A model generated the notes under the pieces. The model worked only from the letters and a program-made list of their open reading frames with translations. It did not search any database and was not told the DNA's origin. Source: Thermodesulfobacteriales bacterium (GTDB lineage Bacteria > Desulfobacterota > Thermodesulfobacteria > Thermodesulfobacteriales > Thermodesulfatatoraceae). Taken from it: a stretch of 64,000 nt of DNA. The position numbers were made by a program, and so were the translations under genes. Each line of letters begins with the position of its first letter. Position 1 is the stretch's first letter. Shown here in pieces: positions 24,384-33,104 of this stretch. Location of the stretch: positions 1 through 64,000 of the forward strand of contig JALSKZ010000053.1 in the NCBI GenBank assembly GCA_026988575.1, written 5' to 3'.

Positions 24384-25775
24384 ATGAAACAGTCTAAAAA
24401 GGCCAAAATTTTGGTGGTAGAAGACGAAGATACCCAAAGGAATATCCTGGTAGATTTTTTGCGACACAAAGGTTTTACGCCTTTTGGTGCAGAAAGTGGG
24501 CAAGAGGCTTTGGCTCAGGCCCAACGTCATCATCCAGATCTGGTTCTCCTGGATTGGAAGCTGCCTGACACTGATGGCCTTTCGCTGTTACCCAAATTAA
24601 GAGAAGTCCTACCTCTGAGCCCCATCATAATTATCACGGCCTTTGCTACCGTAGAGCGTGCTGTAGAGGCCATGAAAAAGGGAGCTTATCATTATCTAAC
24701 TAAACCTCTTAATTTAGAAGAATTATTATTAGTTATCGAAAGGGCCCTGAGATCTTTAAAACTCGAACGCGAAGTAAAAGAGCTACGTAAGCAGTTAGAG
24801 AGTGTCGTTTCTTCCCCTCCGCCCGATATTGTTGCCGAAAGCCCGAAGATGAAAGAGCTGCTTACCTTGGCGAGTAAAGTTGCCAAGTCTCAGGCGACGG
24901 TTCTTATCTCTGGTGAGTCCGGTACAGGAAAAGAAGTATTGGCCAATCTTATTTATCGACTCAGTCCTCGGGCCCACAAGCCTTTTTTAAAAATAAACTG
25001 TGCTGCTATTCCTGAAGGGCTCTTGGAAAGTGAGCTTTTTGGTCACGAAAAAGGGGCCTTTACCGGGGCCGATCGTCTAAAACAAGGTCTTTTCGAGCTG
25101 GCCCATGGGGGTACTATCTTCCTTGACGAGATAGGCGATATGCCCTTTGCCCTGCAGGCCAAGTTGTTAAGGGTCTTACAGGAAGGGACATTTAGACGTG
25201 TCGGGGGTATCAAAGAGCTAAAAGTAGACGTGCGGGTAATTGCTGCTACCAATCAAGACCTGGAAAGTTTATGTAAAGACGGCAAGTTCCGTGAAGACCT
25301 CTTTTGGCGTCTCAATGTAGTAAATCTTCACCTTCCGCCCCTAAGAGAGCGACGAGAAGACATTATTCCCCTGGCCCGTTATTTTCTCAAGCGTTTTGTC
25401 CAAAAGCACGGTAAAGAAGATATCAAAGGTTTTAGCAAAGAGGCCTTAGAGGTATTACTTTCGTATCACTTTCCAGGAAACGTACGCGAGCTTGAAAATA
25501 TGATCGAACGGGCGGTTATTCTGGCTGAAGAAGACTATATAACCAAAGAGGATTTCCCGCCGGTAGCCCAGGGCCCGATGGCTCTTAAAGAAATGCCCGA
25601 CCTATTAGAGACTTTGCCTCTGCCGGAAGCGGTGGCCTTGCTGGAAAAAAATCGTATAATTGAAGCCTTAAAGCGTTCTAAATGGATTAAGGCGCGCGCG
25701 GCAGAACTGTTAGGGATCTCTGAGCGCGTATTACGCTATAAAATAGAAAAATATGGTATCTCTATGCCGGGTTAA
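24384..25775 (+). CDS. NtrC-family sigma-54-dependent response regulator
   Basis: The 463-residue regulator has a receiver domain (ILVVEDEDTQ; phospho-Asp57 in LVLLDWKLPD; K in LTKPLN), an AAA+ domain (GESGTGKE Walker A, ELFGHEKGAFTGADR with the GAFTGA loop for sigma-54, TIFLDEIGDMP) and a Fis-type helix-turn-helix (IIEALKRSKWIKARAAELLGI). It opens sigma-54 promoters after phosphorylation by a sensor kinase. No kinase is adjacent. Possible partners in the window are the kinases at 15678, 8410 and 41841. No SD is clear before the ATG. Confidence 0.93.
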   Translation: MKQSKKAKILVVEDEDTQRNILVDFLRHKGFTPFGAESGQEALAQAQRHHPDLVLLDWKLPDTDGLSLLPKLREVLPLSPIIIITAFATVERAVEAMKKGAYHYLTKPLNLEELLLVIERALRSLKLEREVKELRKQLESVVSSPPPDIVAESPKMKELLTLASKVAKSQATVLISGESGTGKEVLANLIYRLSPRAHKPFLKINCAAIPEGLLESELFGHEKGAFTGADRLKQGLFELAHGGTIFLDEIGDMPFALQAKLLRVLQEGTFRRVGGIKELKVDVRVIAATNQDLESLCKDGKFREDLFWRLNVVNLHLPPLRERREDIIPLARYFLKRFVQKHGKEDIKGFSKEALEVLLSYHFPGNVRELENMIERAVILAEEDYITKEDFPPVAQGPMALKEMPDLLETLPLPEAVALLEKNRIIEALKRSKWIKARAAELLGISERVLRYKIEKYGISMPG

Positions 25776-25839
25776 ATCCTTGATTTTTGTAAAAATTTAA
25801 TTAAGTTTCGCAAACTATCGGAAGAGTTGGAGGAGGATT

Positions 25840-27417
25840 GTGGCGTCTCAAAAAGAAAATAGCTCTGCTCAAGAACCCAAAAAAAAAGTAAGGAAGAAAA
25901 GATTACTAAGCAAACTCTACCCGGATTTTATTATCCAACGCGATTTAGAAAAGTGTATTAAGTGCAAGATATGTATCCGCGAATGTACTTATGAAGCCCA
26001 CGGGTGGGACGAAAAACGGGAAATCCTGACGGAAGACCACGCCAAATGTGTAGGCTGTCATCGCTGTGAAGCCATGTGTCCTACTGGTGCTATTGTAATA
26101 ACCAAAAATCCTTCGGCCTTTAGAGAACACGATACCTGGAAACCTTGGTTCATTAAAAACGTGTACAAACAAGCCGATACAGGGGGGGTGCTCCTGTCTG
26201 CTACAGGTTGTGCGGTACCCTTTCGCAACTATTGGGACCACTTAGTCCTGGATGCCTGTCAGGTAACGAATCCTCCCATTGACCCCCTTCGGGAACCCAT
26301 GGAATTAAGGACCTTCTTGGGCCCGAAACCAGACGCCCTCCAAGTGGAGCTCGATGATGAGGGGCGTTTTTACCTCAAGACCAAGGTTGGTCCCTGGATA
26401 AAGCTTGAAGTGCCGATCATGTTTGCCGCCATGTCCTATGGGGCCATAAGTCTCCACGTACATCAAGGCCTGGCCCGGGCCGCCAAGGAACTGGGGACCC
26501 TCTACAATACCGGTGAAGGAGGGCTACACGCTTCGCTTTACGAGTATGGTTCTAATACCATTGTTCAATGTGCTTCTGGTCGTTTTGGACTACACGTAGA
26601 TTACCTAAAAGCAGGGGTAGCCATAGAGATCAAAATAGGCCAAGGGGCCAAGCCGGGCATAGGAGGGCACTTACCTGGAGAAAAAGTTACCGAAGAGATC
26701 TCTAAGACCAGGATGATTCCTGTAGGTTCAGACGCCCTTTCTCCAGCCCCCCACCACGATATCTATTCTATAGAAGACTTGCGGGGCCTAATTTACGCCT
26801 TAAAAGAGGCCACCGAATATAAAAAGCTGGTCTTTGTCAAGATAGCCGCGGTACATAATGCCCCGGCCATAGCCTCGGGTATCGTTCGTGCAGGGGCAGA
26901 CGTAGTAGTCCTTGATGGGTTGAGAGGTGGGACAGGGGCGGCGCCTACCATGTTTAGAGACTATGTAGGTATACCCGTTGAGCTGGCCTTGGCGGCGGTA
27001 GATCAGCGCCTACGTGAAGAAGGTATACGAAACTGGGCCTCACTGGTTATCTCAGGGGGTATCCGATGTAGTGCTGACGTGGTAAAGGCTATTGCCCTGG
27101 GGGCAGATGCGGTTTATATCGGTACGCCGGCTCTTATCGCTTGTGGGTGTACTATGTGTCAGCGCTGTTTTACAGGAAAATGCCCTTGGGGGATTGCTAC
27201 CAATAATCCCAAATTGCTAAAACGTCTTGACCCAGATACGGCCTTTGAACGTATTTATAATCTGGTCCACGGATGGGCCCACGAAATACAGGAGCTTTTA
27301 GGGGCTATGGGGCTCAACTCTTTGGAGAGCTTGCGGGGCAATAGAGACAAACTCCGCGCTGTAGGGCTTAACGAGACTGAATTGCGTATCCTGGGTGTAA
27401 AACACGCGGGAGAATAA
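25840..27417 (+). CDS. Glutamate synthase, FMN/ferredoxin-domain subunit (GltB2 type)
   Basis: The 525-residue protein starts at GTG after GGAGGATT. Two [4Fe-4S] motifs are at the N-terminus: CIKCKICIREC and CVGCHRCEAMCP. Then comes the FMN-binding synthase barrel: AAMSYGAISLHVHQGLARAA, GEGGLH, VLDGLRGGTGAAP, and CGCTMCQRCFTGKCPWG, which supplies Cys for the 3Fe-4S centre. It makes glutamate from 2-oxoglutarate and ammonia. Three-gene synthases of this kind occur in archaea and in thermophilic sulfate reducers. Three bases separate it from the amidotransferase gene. Confidence 0.9.
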   Translation: MASQKENSSAQEPKKKVRKKRLLSKLYPDFIIQRDLEKCIKCKICIRECTYEAHGWDEKREILTEDHAKCVGCHRCEAMCPTGAIVITKNPSAFREHDTWKPWFIKNVYKQADTGGVLLSATGCAVPFRNYWDHLVLDACQVTNPPIDPLREPMELRTFLGPKPDALQVELDDEGRFYLKTKVGPWIKLEVPIMFAAMSYGAISLHVHQGLARAAKELGTLYNTGEGGLHASLYEYGSNTIVQCASGRFGLHVDYLKAGVAIEIKIGQGAKPGIGGHLPGEKVTEEISKTRMIPVGSDALSPAPHHDIYSIEDLRGLIYALKEATEYKKLVFVKIAAVHNAPAIASGIVRAGADVVVLDGLRGGTGAAPTMFRDYVGIPVELALAAVDQRLREEGIRNWASLVISGGIRCSADVVKAIALGADAVYIGTPALIACGCTMCQRCFTGKCPWGIATNNPKLLKRLDPDTAFERIYNLVHGWAHEIQELLGAMGLNSLESLRGNRDKLRAVGLNETELRILGVKHAGE

Positions 27418-27420
27418 ACT

Positions 27421-28608
27421 ATGGATATCTTTATACCAAACAAAGAAATCTCCGGTTGTGGACTTTCGGGTATTATTAACCGCCAGGGAGAGCTCGTTAA
27501 AGGAGAGCTCATTATTGAGTCTATCTGCTGCCAGATGGAACGGGGAAACGGCTTAGGAGCAGGTTTTGCCGCCTACGGCATCTATCCGGAGTTTCAAGAA
27601 CATTACTGTTTGCACATTATGGCAGATAGTAAAAAGGCTCTGAAAGAGGTAGAAGAACTCCTGAACCATCATTGTTATATGGCTCATCAAGAGGAAATTC
27701 CCACTCGGCCTACCCCTGGCATTTCTTCGGCCCCCAGGTTTCGCCGTTATTTTGTAAAACCCCGTTACGAAGGGGAGGTACGTGACCTCTGTGAGGGTAC
27801 TCCCGACGAAGATGATTATATGGTAAATCTGGTAATGCACATTAATACACACATAGACGGGGCTTACGTAATATCTTCGGGCCGCAATATGGGGGCCTTT
27901 AAGGGGGTGGGGTTCCCAGATCAAATCGCCAATTTCTTTCGGCTAGAAGAGTATTCCGCTTATATTTGGACAGCCCATAACCGTTTCCCCACTAATACTC
28001 CTGGATGGTGGGGAGGGGCCCATCCGTTTACTATTTTAGACTGGTCCATTGTACATAACGGGGAGATCTCCAGTTACGGGACCAACCGACGCTATTTAGA
28101 AATGTTTGGGTATCACTGCACGCTACTTACCGATACCGAAGTGGTGGCCTACCTATTGGACCTCCTTATTAGACGCCATCGTTTACCCATGGAAGTGGCC
28201 TGTACCGCCTTGGCCCCACCTTTTTGGTCTGAAATAGACCTTATGCCTGAACCAGAAAAAACCCTTTATACCAGTGTCAGGGCTGTTTATGGGGCGGCCA
28301 TGTTAAATGGCCCCTTTGCTATTTTATTTGCCTACAACGGTGGTCTAGTAGGTCTGAACGATCGCGTAAAATTACGTCCCTTGGTCACGGCCAAAAAGGG
28401 AGAATTTTATTATATGGCCAGTGAAGAGGCCGCTATTAGGGCTATCTGTCCTGACCCAGATGAAGTCTGGTGTCCCAAGGCCGGAGAACCCGTTATTATT
28501 GAAATGGAACCCAACACTATTCCCAATCAAAGAAGTTATCTACACGGCCAAATTTTTGATCTTTCCACCCCTATCTGTCGGTTCCCAGCCGAAGAGGAGG
28601 AAGAATAG
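27421..28608 (+). CDS. Glutamate synthase, class II amidotransferase subunit (GltB1 type)
   Basis: The 395-residue protein is the glutaminase part. The class II nucleophile should be an N-terminal Cys; here it is Cys13 in ISGCGLSGIINR, which implies removal of a 12-residue leader. Other family segments are MERGNGLGAGFA, WTAHNRFPTNTPGWWGGAHPF, SIVHNGEISSYG and YMASEEAAIR. It releases ammonia from glutamine for the FMN subunit. It is second of the three synthase genes. Confidence 0.9.
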   Translation: MDIFIPNKEISGCGLSGIINRQGELVKGELIIESICCQMERGNGLGAGFAAYGIYPEFQEHYCLHIMADSKKALKEVEELLNHHCYMAHQEEIPTRPTPGISSAPRFRRYFVKPRYEGEVRDLCEGTPDEDDYMVNLVMHINTHIDGAYVISSGRNMGAFKGVGFPDQIANFFRLEEYSAYIWTAHNRFPTNTPGWWGGAHPFTILDWSIVHNGEISSYGTNRRYLEMFGYHCTLLTDTEVVAYLLDLLIRRHRLPMEVACTALAPPFWSEIDLMPEPEKTLYTSVRAVYGAAMLNGPFAILFAYNGGLVGLNDRVKLRPLVTAKKGEFYYMASEEAAIRAICPDPDEVWCPKAGEPVIIEMEPNTIPNQRSYLHGQIFDLSTPICRFPAEEEEE

Positions 28609-28612
28609 GGCT

Positions 28613-29356
28613 ATGGCTTTTGAAATAGACGCCAAAGATATCCATTATCGGCAGGTTAATGAGCTAATACGTGAGGCTATTGATCAGGGTGCCCGCGAAA
28701 TTGTCCTCAAAAATGTCAACGGTCAGCGTTATCTGGCGGCAGGCATTTCTTCAGAGGTAAAAATTGATGTTTACGGCACCCCGGGGCTTGATCTAGGGGC
28801 CTTCATGCGCGGGCCAAACATTGTCGTCCACGGCAATACTCAAGACGGTGCCGGCAATACCATGGATGAAGGCAAGATAGTCGTCCACGGCATGGCTGGT
28901 GACGTAGTGGGTTACGCCATGCGGGGAGGCAAGATACACGTAGCCTCCGACGTGGGCTACCGGGTGGGTATACATATGAAGGCCTATATGGATAAAGTCC
29001 CGGTTATTATTATTGGAGGCAAGGCCGGAGACTTTTTGGGTGAATATATGGCTGGAGGTATGATAGTCTTACTGGGGATAAACTCTCGGTACGAGCACCG
29101 CCCCTTAGCAGGCCTTTTTTTGGGTACAGGAATGCATGGTGGGGTTATCTACCTTCGGGGAGAGATCCCTTCTTATCATTTGGGCAAAGGATTAAGTTTG
29201 GAACCTATAAATAAAGAAGATGAAGCTATTTTAGAAGGCTATCTTGTAGATTATTGTCAAGATTTTGGACTTGACCTGCAGGAAATAATAGACGAAAAAT
29301 TTTTCAAGATAAGACCCCAAACTCATAGACCATACGGAAAACTTTATGCCTACTAA
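28613..29356 (+). CDS. Glutamate synthase, GXGXG beta-helix subunit (GltB3 type)
   Basis: The 247-residue protein starts at MAFEIDAKDIHYR, after the GAGGAGG site at the end of the previous gene. It is the right-handed beta-helix of repeating G-x-x-G units: GAFMRGPNIVVHGNTQDG, GEGKIVVHG-type turns, GYAMRGGKIHVASDVGYRVG and GEYMAGGMIVLLG. It is the domain that ends GltB in bacterial enzymes and is structural. The 3' end overlaps purM by 11 bases. Confidence 0.88.
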   Translation: MAFEIDAKDIHYRQVNELIREAIDQGAREIVLKNVNGQRYLAAGISSEVKIDVYGTPGLDLGAFMRGPNIVVHGNTQDGAGNTMDEGKIVVHGMAGDVVGYAMRGGKIHVASDVGYRVGIHMKAYMDKVPVIIIGGKAGDFLGEYMAGGMIVLLGINSRYEHRPLAGLFLGTGMHGGVIYLRGEIPSYHLGKGLSLEPINKEDEAILEGYLVDYCQDFGLDLQEIIDEKFFKIRPQTHRPYGKLYAY

Positions 29357-30398
29357 GAGTCGTTACGCCGAAGCAGGGGTAGACATTGATCGGGCCAATC
29401 GTTTGGTAGAACAAATCAAGGCCTTGGCGGCCTCTACTTTTAAGCGTGGCGTTATTTCTAGTATTGGTGGTTTTGCTGGCCTTTTTGCCTTGGATATTAG
29501 CCGTTTCAAAGAACCTATTTTAGTGGCTTCCACCGACGGGGTAGGGACGAAGATAAAAATAGCCTCTATGGTGGGAGAGCATAAAAATATTGGTATTGAT
29601 TTGGTGGCCATGTGTGTCAATGACATAATCGTCACCGGGGCCACGCCACTTTTCTTTTTAGATTATTTGGCCTTTGGTAAACTTGACGAAAATATAGCTC
29701 TCCAGCTCCTAGAAGGCATTACCGAGGGTTGCAAACAAGCCGAATGTTCTCTTATTGGTGGCGAGACCGCAGAGATGCCCGGGATGTACGGTCCTGGTGA
29801 ATACGACTGTGTTGGTTTTACTGTAGGAGTAGTAGAGAGGAATTCTGTATTAGATGGGTCTGAAATTTCCGTGGGGGACCAAATTATTGGACTTGCTTCT
29901 AATGGTTTACATAGCAATGGTTTTTCCCTGGTGCGTAAAATAATCTTTGAAGAGCTTAGATTAACGCTTGAGGATCAACCTCAAGGTCTTTCTTCTCCGT
30001 TGGCCCAAGAGCTCCTTAAACCCACCAAAATATATGTCCGTACGGTTCTTAATCTCCTTAGGCAGGGAATAACTATAAAGGGTATAGCCCACATTACCGG
30101 AGGGGGGTTTTACGACAACATAGCCCGTGTATTACCACGAGGTTGTCAGGCAGTAATTAAAAAAGGTTCCTGGTCCATACCGGAAATTTTTACCTTTCTC
30201 CAGGAAAAAGGTCAGATCCCAGAAGAAGAGATGTTCCGTACGTTTAATTGCGGTATAGGTATGATTTTGATCATACCCGAGAGCGATCTCCAAGACGCCT
30301 ATCTCTTACTTCAAGGTCTGCAGGAAAAGGCCTTTAATATAGGGCATATAGAGGCCAAAAAAGAACAAAACGCGCCTGCGGTGGTGATTGAAGATTGA
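29346..30398 (+). CDS. purM: Phosphoribosylformylglycinamidine cyclo-ligase (AIR synthase)
   Basis: The 350-residue enzyme has YAEAGVDIDRANRLV, VASTDGVGTKIKIA, VNDIIVTGATPLFFLDY, GGETAEMPGMY, GLASNGLHSNGFSLVRK and HITGGGFYDNIARVL, in the order of PurM. It closes the imidazole ring in purine synthesis with ATP. It overlaps the glutamate synthase gene upstream and the DUF523 gene downstream (four bases), so it is in one transcript with the nitrogen genes. Confidence 0.95.
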   Translation: MPTKSRYAEAGVDIDRANRLVEQIKALAASTFKRGVISSIGGFAGLFALDISRFKEPILVASTDGVGTKIKIASMVGEHKNIGIDLVAMCVNDIIVTGATPLFFLDYLAFGKLDENIALQLLEGITEGCKQAECSLIGGETAEMPGMYGPGEYDCVGFTVGVVERNSVLDGSEISVGDQIIGLASNGLHSNGFSLVRKIIFEELRLTLEDQPQGLSSPLAQELLKPTKIYVRTVLNLLRQGITIKGIAHITGGGFYDNIARVLPRGCQAVIKKGSWSIPEIFTFLQEKGQIPEEEMFRTFNCGIGMILIIPESDLQDAYLLLQGLQEKAFNIGHIEAKKEQNAPAVVIED

Positions 30399-30805
30399 GG
30401 GAAATTATTTTGGTCTCTGCCTGTCTCTTAGGGATGCGTACACGCTACGACGGCCAAAGTAAGCCTGATCCGTTTTTATGTGCTCTCTGGCCGCAAAAAT
30501 TTTTTTTACCCCTATGCCCGGAGCAGTTAGGGGGATTACCCACTCCTCGTTTGCCGGCGGAAATAGTAGGGGGTGATGGTCTAGCCGTATGGCAAGACCA
30601 AGCCCAGGTCTTAAATCGAGCCGGTAAAGAAGTCACCAGGCAGTTTAAGCAAGGCGCTAAAGAGGTCTGGCGCATTGTACGTCTCCTAGGGATAAAAAAG
30701 GCCATTTTAAAGAGTCGTAGCCCTTCTTGTGGGCTTACCCCTAAACTGGGCGTTACCGCGGCCTTACTTCTAGCTCAGGGTCTTGTGGTGGAAGAGTGGG
30801 GCTAG
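30395..30805 (+). CDS. DUF523 family protein
   Basis: The 136-residue protein starts at a TTG in the TTGA overlap with purM. Family motifs are ILVSACLLGMRTRYDG, LPLCPEQLGGLPTPR and ILKSRSPSCGL. The conserved Cys suggest metal or sulfur binding; the family has no settled role. The 3' end overlaps the convergent pgpA gene by 36 bases. Confidence 0.85.
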   Translation: MREIILVSACLLGMRTRYDGQSKPDPFLCALWPQKFFLPLCPEQLGGLPTPRLPAEIVGGDGLAVWQDQAQVLNRAGKEVTRQFKQGAKEVWRIVRLLGIKKAILKSRSPSCGLTPKLGVTAALLLAQGLVVEEWG

Positions 30806-31237
30806 AAGATAGATAAGAATATTGGCCAAAATACCAGCCACCAAGTCATCGGCCATAATTCCCCATCCTCCCGGGATCTTTTCTGCGTGACGTATAGGAA
30901 AGGGCTTAAAGATATCCAGGGCCCTGAAGAGAAAAAAACCAAGACTTAGGGTCAAAAACGAGGGGGTATGCCCCATAAGGGCTACCATCTGACCAACTAT
31001 TTCGTCGCCTACCACTTTAGAAGGGTCTTCTTGGGCTTCTTCTTTTGCGACTAGCCCTGCTCCAAAGGCCCCGAGTACTGTTAAAGAGATAGCGGTAGCT
31101 ACTTGGTAAATTAGAGGCCACCTGGCCAAAAAAAGGGCCCAGATACTTAGGCCCAGAAGGGCTCCCCAGGTTCCTGGGGCCTTAGGTAAGAGACCAATAC
31201 CTCCTCCCAAAGCTATCCAGCGGGCTATGAATCGCAC
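30770..31237 (-). CDS. pgpA: Phosphatidylglycerophosphatase A
   Basis: The 155-residue membrane enzyme has GLLPKAPGTWGALLGL, KVVGDEIVGQMVAL, RALDIFKPFPIRHAEKI and GIMADDLVAGILANIL, as in PgpA. It removes phosphate from phosphatidylglycerophosphate to make phosphatidylglycerol. The acidic residues in GDEIVG and MADDL bind Mg. Its start overlaps hisS by 13 bases. Confidence 0.92.
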   Translation of the reverse strand: MRFIARWIALGGGIGLLPKAPGTWGALLGLSIWALFLARWPLIYQVATAISLTVLGAFGAGLVAKEEAQEDPSKVVGDEIVGQMVALMGHTPSFLTLSLGFFLFRALDIFKPFPIRHAEKIPGGWGIMADDLVAGILANILIYLLAPLFHHKTLS

Positions 31238-32496
31238 GGAGCCCCCAATTCTTGTTGGAGTCTTTTTAAGAGCTCTTTTTGGGGTTCCAGAGGGAGTTCC
31301 TTTTGGCGACCGGTTTCCATATTGCGCAACAAGACTATCCCCTGGTCTAATTCATTGTCCCCTAAAATTAGGGCTGCTTTAGCCTTAAGTTTATTGGCTT
31401 GCTTCAATAAGGCCTTAAGGCTCCTTCCCTCATGATCAAGCTCTACCATAAGGCCTTCTTGGCGGAGGTTTTGCACCACGGGCAGAAGGGTCATATAGGC
31501 CCTTTTGCCTAAAGGTATGGCGTAAAGATCTAGTCTAGGAGTAAGATCAGGTAATTGGGCCACCAGGAGAAAACGTTCTATCCCAATGGCAAAGCCTATT
31601 CCCGGTATGTCAGGACCTCCCAGGGCCTTAACCAATCCATCGTAACGTCCTCCTGCCGCCACGGTGTCCTGAGCGCCCAGTTGGGGAGCCTTTATTTCGA
31701 AAGTGGTACGCACATAGTAGTCTAACCCCCGCACTAGGCGGGGGTTGATTTCGTATACCAGGTTCCATTGTTTCAGATATTGCTGGACCTCAAGGAAATG
31801 TTCTCTACAAGCCGAGCACCAAAAGTCTTCTATCAGGGGGGCTTTCTCGTATAACTTTTGACAGTTTTCGTTTTTACAATCCAGGGCCCTTAGAGGATTT
31901 TTTTGGGTCCGGCGTTGACAATCCTCACAAAGCTTGGCCTTAGATTGTTCCAGAAATTCCTGTAGAGCATCTCTAAAGCGGGGACGACATTGAGGACAAC
32001 CTAAAGAATTTATCTCCATCCTCAGGCCCTTAGCTCCTCCTGCCGTTAGTATCTCCCACGCCAAGAGGATGATCTCCGCATCGGTCCCTGCACTATGGCT
32101 GCCAAACACCTCGGCGTCTATTTGATGAAACTGGCGCAACCGTCCCTTTTGAGGACGTTCATGTCGGAACATGGGCCCTATGGTATAAAGCTTGATAACC
32201 TTTGCCTTGGCGTAAAGGCCGTGCTCAATAAGGGCCCGACATATCCCCGCAGTGGCTTCAGGCCTTAAGGTCAGGCTTTCTTTATTGCGGTCTAAAAAGG
32301 TATACATTTCTTTTTCCACTATATCGGTGGCCTGACCAATACTGCGGGCAAAAAGTTCTGTTTTTTCGAGAATAGGTATGCGAATTTCTTGAAAGCTGTA
32401 GGCCCTAAAGTATTTACAAGCCAAGCGCTCCAAATAACACCACTTTTCCGCCTCTCCAGGAAGGATATCCTTAAAACCCCTTACGGCCTTAACCAT
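31225..32496 (-). CDS. hisS: Histidyl-tRNA synthetase
   Basis: The 423-residue class II synthetase has motif 2 (FRHERPQKGRLRQFHQ) and the His-specific VRGLDYYVRTTFEI, then GGRYDGLVKALGG and the motif 3 region IGIERFLL. It contains a Cys-rich insertion (LGCPQCRPRF, LCEDCQRR, CKNENC and WCSAC) like a zinc ribbon, found in many delta-type HisRS. The C-terminal anticodon-binding domain ends the protein. It overlaps pgpA. Confidence 0.95.
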   Translation of the reverse strand: MVKAVRGFKDILPGEAEKWCYLERLACKYFRAYSFQEIRIPILEKTELFARSIGQATDIVEKEMYTFLDRNKESLTLRPEATAGICRALIEHGLYAKAKVIKLYTIGPMFRHERPQKGRLRQFHQIDAEVFGSHSAGTDAEIILLAWEILTAGGAKGLRMEINSLGCPQCRPRFRDALQEFLEQSKAKLCEDCQRRTQKNPLRALDCKNENCQKLYEKAPLIEDFWCSACREHFLEVQQYLKQWNLVYEINPRLVRGLDYYVRTTFEIKAPQLGAQDTVAAGGRYDGLVKALGGPDIPGIGFAIGIERFLLVAQLPDLTPRLDLYAIPLGKRAYMTLLPVVQNLRQEGLMVELDHEGRSLKALLKQANKLKAKAALILGDNELDQGIVLLRNMETGRQKELPLEPQKELLKRLQQELGAPCDS

Positions 32497-32673
32497 TAAA
32501 ATGCCTCCCTATCCCCAAAAACCATTTTCCAGACACAACAAAAGTTTTTCCTCTTTGATTAACAGGTGCGCAAAAGGGTAGCAACAAATGTTCCTCAAAA
32601 AACTATACAGAGGCAAAGTAGGGCCCTAATTTTAGCCGATAGATCCTATACAGGCACTAGGAGTGGATTAGTT

Positions 32674-32749
32674 TGGTGGAGATGGGGGGATTCGAACCCC
32701 CGGCCTCCACGTTGCGAACGTGGCGCTCTCCCAACTGAGCTACATCCCC
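32674..32749 (-). tRNA. tRNA-Ala (anticodon CGC)
   Basis: The 76-nt minus-strand gene folds as a cloverleaf. The acceptor GGGGATG pairs with CATCTCC (one G-U), the anticodon arm is CCACG-TTCGCAA-CGTGG with CGC, and the T arm is GGGGG-TTCGAAT-CCCCC. The CCA is encoded. The 177 bases between it and hisS hold no gene that I can see. Confidence 0.95.
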
Positions 32750-32771
32750 TTTTTAAAAAGCTTAAACTATA

Positions 32772-33053
32772 TTAAGCCTCTTTTCCAGCAGACTTCTTGG
32801 CCTCTAACCTTGTGGAAAGACGAGATATTTTACGCGCTGCCGTGCGCCAGTGGAGGGTACCTTTAGAAACAGCGCGCTGTATAATGCTTTGGGCCTGACG
32901 AAAAGCAGCCTCTGCTTCTTCTACCGTACCGGTCTCCAAAGTGGCCAAGAATTTTTTTACCGTATTTTTGATGCGCGTTTTCATGGCCTTGTTGCGCATC
33001 CGACGGTTTAAGCTTTGTCTCCACGCCTTAGCCGCAGATTTATGTTGAGGCAA
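32772..33053 (-). CDS. rpsT: 30S ribosomal protein S20
   Basis: The 93-residue basic protein starts MPQHKSAAKAWRQSLNRRMRN and continues RIKNTVKKFLATLE and KGTLHWRTAARKISRLSTR, the three-helix S20 pattern. It binds 16S rRNA. It is monocistronic, just upstream of tRNA-Ala on the same strand and divergent from the MscS gene. Confidence 0.95.
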   Translation of the reverse strand: MPQHKSAAKAWRQSLNRRMRNKAMKTRIKNTVKKFLATLETGTVEEAEAAFRQAQSIIQRAVSKGTLHWRTAARKISRLSTRLEAKKSAGKEA

Positions 33054-33104
33054 GTCTACTCCCTCCTTCCATTTTTTGTAGCCGGCTTTATAATACGACC
33101 CAGC

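Noticed and set aside
32566-32775. Plus-strand open frame over tRNA-Ala with a protein-like sequence
   Set aside because: It is the antisense translation of the tRNA, a known source of false protein hits (WGDSNPRPPRCERG).
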